From Dyella telluris (GTDB lineage Bacteria; Pseudomonadota; Gammaproteobacteria; Xanthomonadales; Rhodanobacteraceae): a stretch of 64,000 bases of DNA. Location: the NCBI RefSeq assembly GCF_014297575.1, contig NZ_CP060412.1:620001-684000 (forward strand). Reading direction: 5' to 3'. Position 1 is the first letter of the stretch, and each line of letters starts with the position of its first letter. Made by a program: the position numbers and the translations under genes. A model generated the notes under the pieces. That model did no database searches. It worked only from the letters and a program-made list of their open reading frames with translations, and had not been told where the DNA came from. This document shows, piece after piece, positions 63,191 through 64,000 of the stretch.

Positions 63191-63976
63191 GATGGTTTCG
63201 CGGCCCCATCCCGGATTCTCGCTGCGCTTCATCCGGGCTACGTGTTGGCGAGTAGCCCGGATGGAGGCGTAGCCGGAATCCGGGAAGGCACGGCATAGAT
63301 ACGTTGGTGCGGGCGTCGGGGTGGGTATCGGGTGAGTGATGGTTTCGCGGCCCCATCCCGGATTCTCGCTGCGCTTCATCCGGGCTACGTGTTGGCGAGT
63401 AGCCCGGATGGAGGCGTAGCCGGAATCCGGGAAGGCACGGCAAAGATACGTTGGTGCAGGCTTCGGGGTGGGTATCGGGTGAGTGATGGTTTCGCGGCTC
63501 CATCCCGGATTCTCGCTGCGCTTCATCCGGGCTACGTGTTGGCGAGCAGGCCGGACGGAGGCGTAGCCGGAATCCGGGAAGGCACGGCAAAGATACGTTG
63601 GTGCGGGCTTCGGGGTGGGTATCGGGTGAATGATGGCTTCGCGGCCCCATCCCGGATTTTCGCTGCGCTTCATCCGGGCTACGCGTTGGCGAGTAGCCCG
63701 GACGGAGGCGTAGCCGGAATCCGGGAAGGCACGGCAAAGATACGTTGGTGCGGGCTTCGGGGTGGGTATCGGGTGAGTGATGGTTTCGCGGTCCCATCCC
63801 GGATTCTCGCTGCGCTACATCCGGGCTACGTGTTGGCGAGTAGCCCGGATGGAGGCGTAGCCGGAATCCGGGAAGGCACGGCATAGATACGTTGGTGCGG
63901 GCTTCGGGGTGGGTATCGGGTGAGTGATGGTTTCGCGGTCCCATCCCGGATTCTCGCTGCGCTTCATCCGGGCTAC
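63191..63976. repeat. Tandem REP array with an exact 147-bp period
   Basis: Units start with GATGG(T/C)TTCGCGG at 63191, 63338, 63485, 63632, 63779 and 63926 (the last is partial), each exactly 147 bp apart. A unit contains right arm CCCGGATTCTCGC...CATCCGGGCTAC, a short TGTTGGCGAG link, left arm AGCCCGGATGGAGGCGTAGC...GAATCCGGG, and a spacer with GATACGTTGGTGC and GGGTGGGTATCGGGTGA. Because 147 is a multiple of 3, several frames stay open on both strands; these are not genes. Confidence 0.92.
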
Positions 63977-64000
63977 GGTGCTGGTGGCTTACCACGCATC

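Noticed and set aside
63171..63995. Long frames on both strands across the 147-bp array, giving repeated peptides
   Set aside because: They follow from a repeat period divisible by three. Open frames on opposite strands and in more than one frame exclude a real protein.

Overview
The window is GC-rich, densely coded Gammaproteobacterial chromosomal DNA. Several traits point to Xanthomonadales, most likely Rhodanobacteraceae (Dyella, Luteibacter or Rhodanobacter-like): two very long TonB-dependent receptors of the Xanthomonas/Caulobacter carbohydrate type, a DUF3011 secreted protein, the DUF3348-DUF802-OmpA-DUF2894 operon, and abundant REP elements built on GTAGCCCGGATGAAGC. This placement is inference from gene content. 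I saw no rRNA, tRNA, CRISPR array, prophage or intact transposase.

Layout. 1-9.7 kb: BetT-type BCCT transporter, DUF3011 secreted protein, an RsuA-family pseudouridine synthase, a partner-switch pair (SpoIIE phosphatase fused to an anti-sigma-type kinase, plus a STAS antagonist) and a 2OG-Fe dioxygenase. 8.2-12.8 kb: two DUF1254/DUF1214 secreted proteins and a PaaK/CapK-like adenylate-forming enzyme. 13.1-17.3 kb: a four-gene minus-strand operon whose two central proteins look like a MotA/TolQ-type and a MotB-type stator pair. 17.5-24 kb: NTF2-like protein, membrane protein, LysR with a divergent Old Yellow Enzyme, then an arsenic island (arsH divergent from arsR-arsC-acr3). 24.2-31.8 kb: minus-strand glycan operon (TonB receptor, GH92 mannosidase, GH2 hydrolase). 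32.7-38.3 kb: flavin reductase, a pseudogene with an in-frame amber codon, OmpA lipoprotein and poorly characterised envelope proteins. 38.4-41.8 kb: a TonB receptor preceded by a near-perfect ModE-type operator and convergent with modE. 41.9-46.7 kb: MarR, M13 metallopeptidase, a six-unit ~160-bp REP array, and an acyltransferase. 47.0-60.1 kb: plus-strand glycan locus (glucokinase, GH20, TonB receptor, APC permease, GH2 exo-glucosaminidase-like enzyme, LacI regulator, sulfotransferase, terminator). 60.1-64 kb: BluB, a REP pair, DUF3455 protein, MFS exporter, and an exact 147-bp REP array running almost to the window end.

How the genes work together. The two glycan loci look like halves of a carbohydrate-utilisation regulon for N-glycan, chitin or chitosan-type oligosaccharides: outer-membrane import, periplasmic trimming by GH92, GH2 and GH20, sugar phosphorylation, and LacI control. 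The most promising under-described systems are (1) the stator-like DUF3348-DUF802-OmpA-DUF2894 operon and (2) a TonB receptor apparently under molybdate (ModE) control, which would suggest TonB-dependent uptake of a molybdenum or tungsten species.
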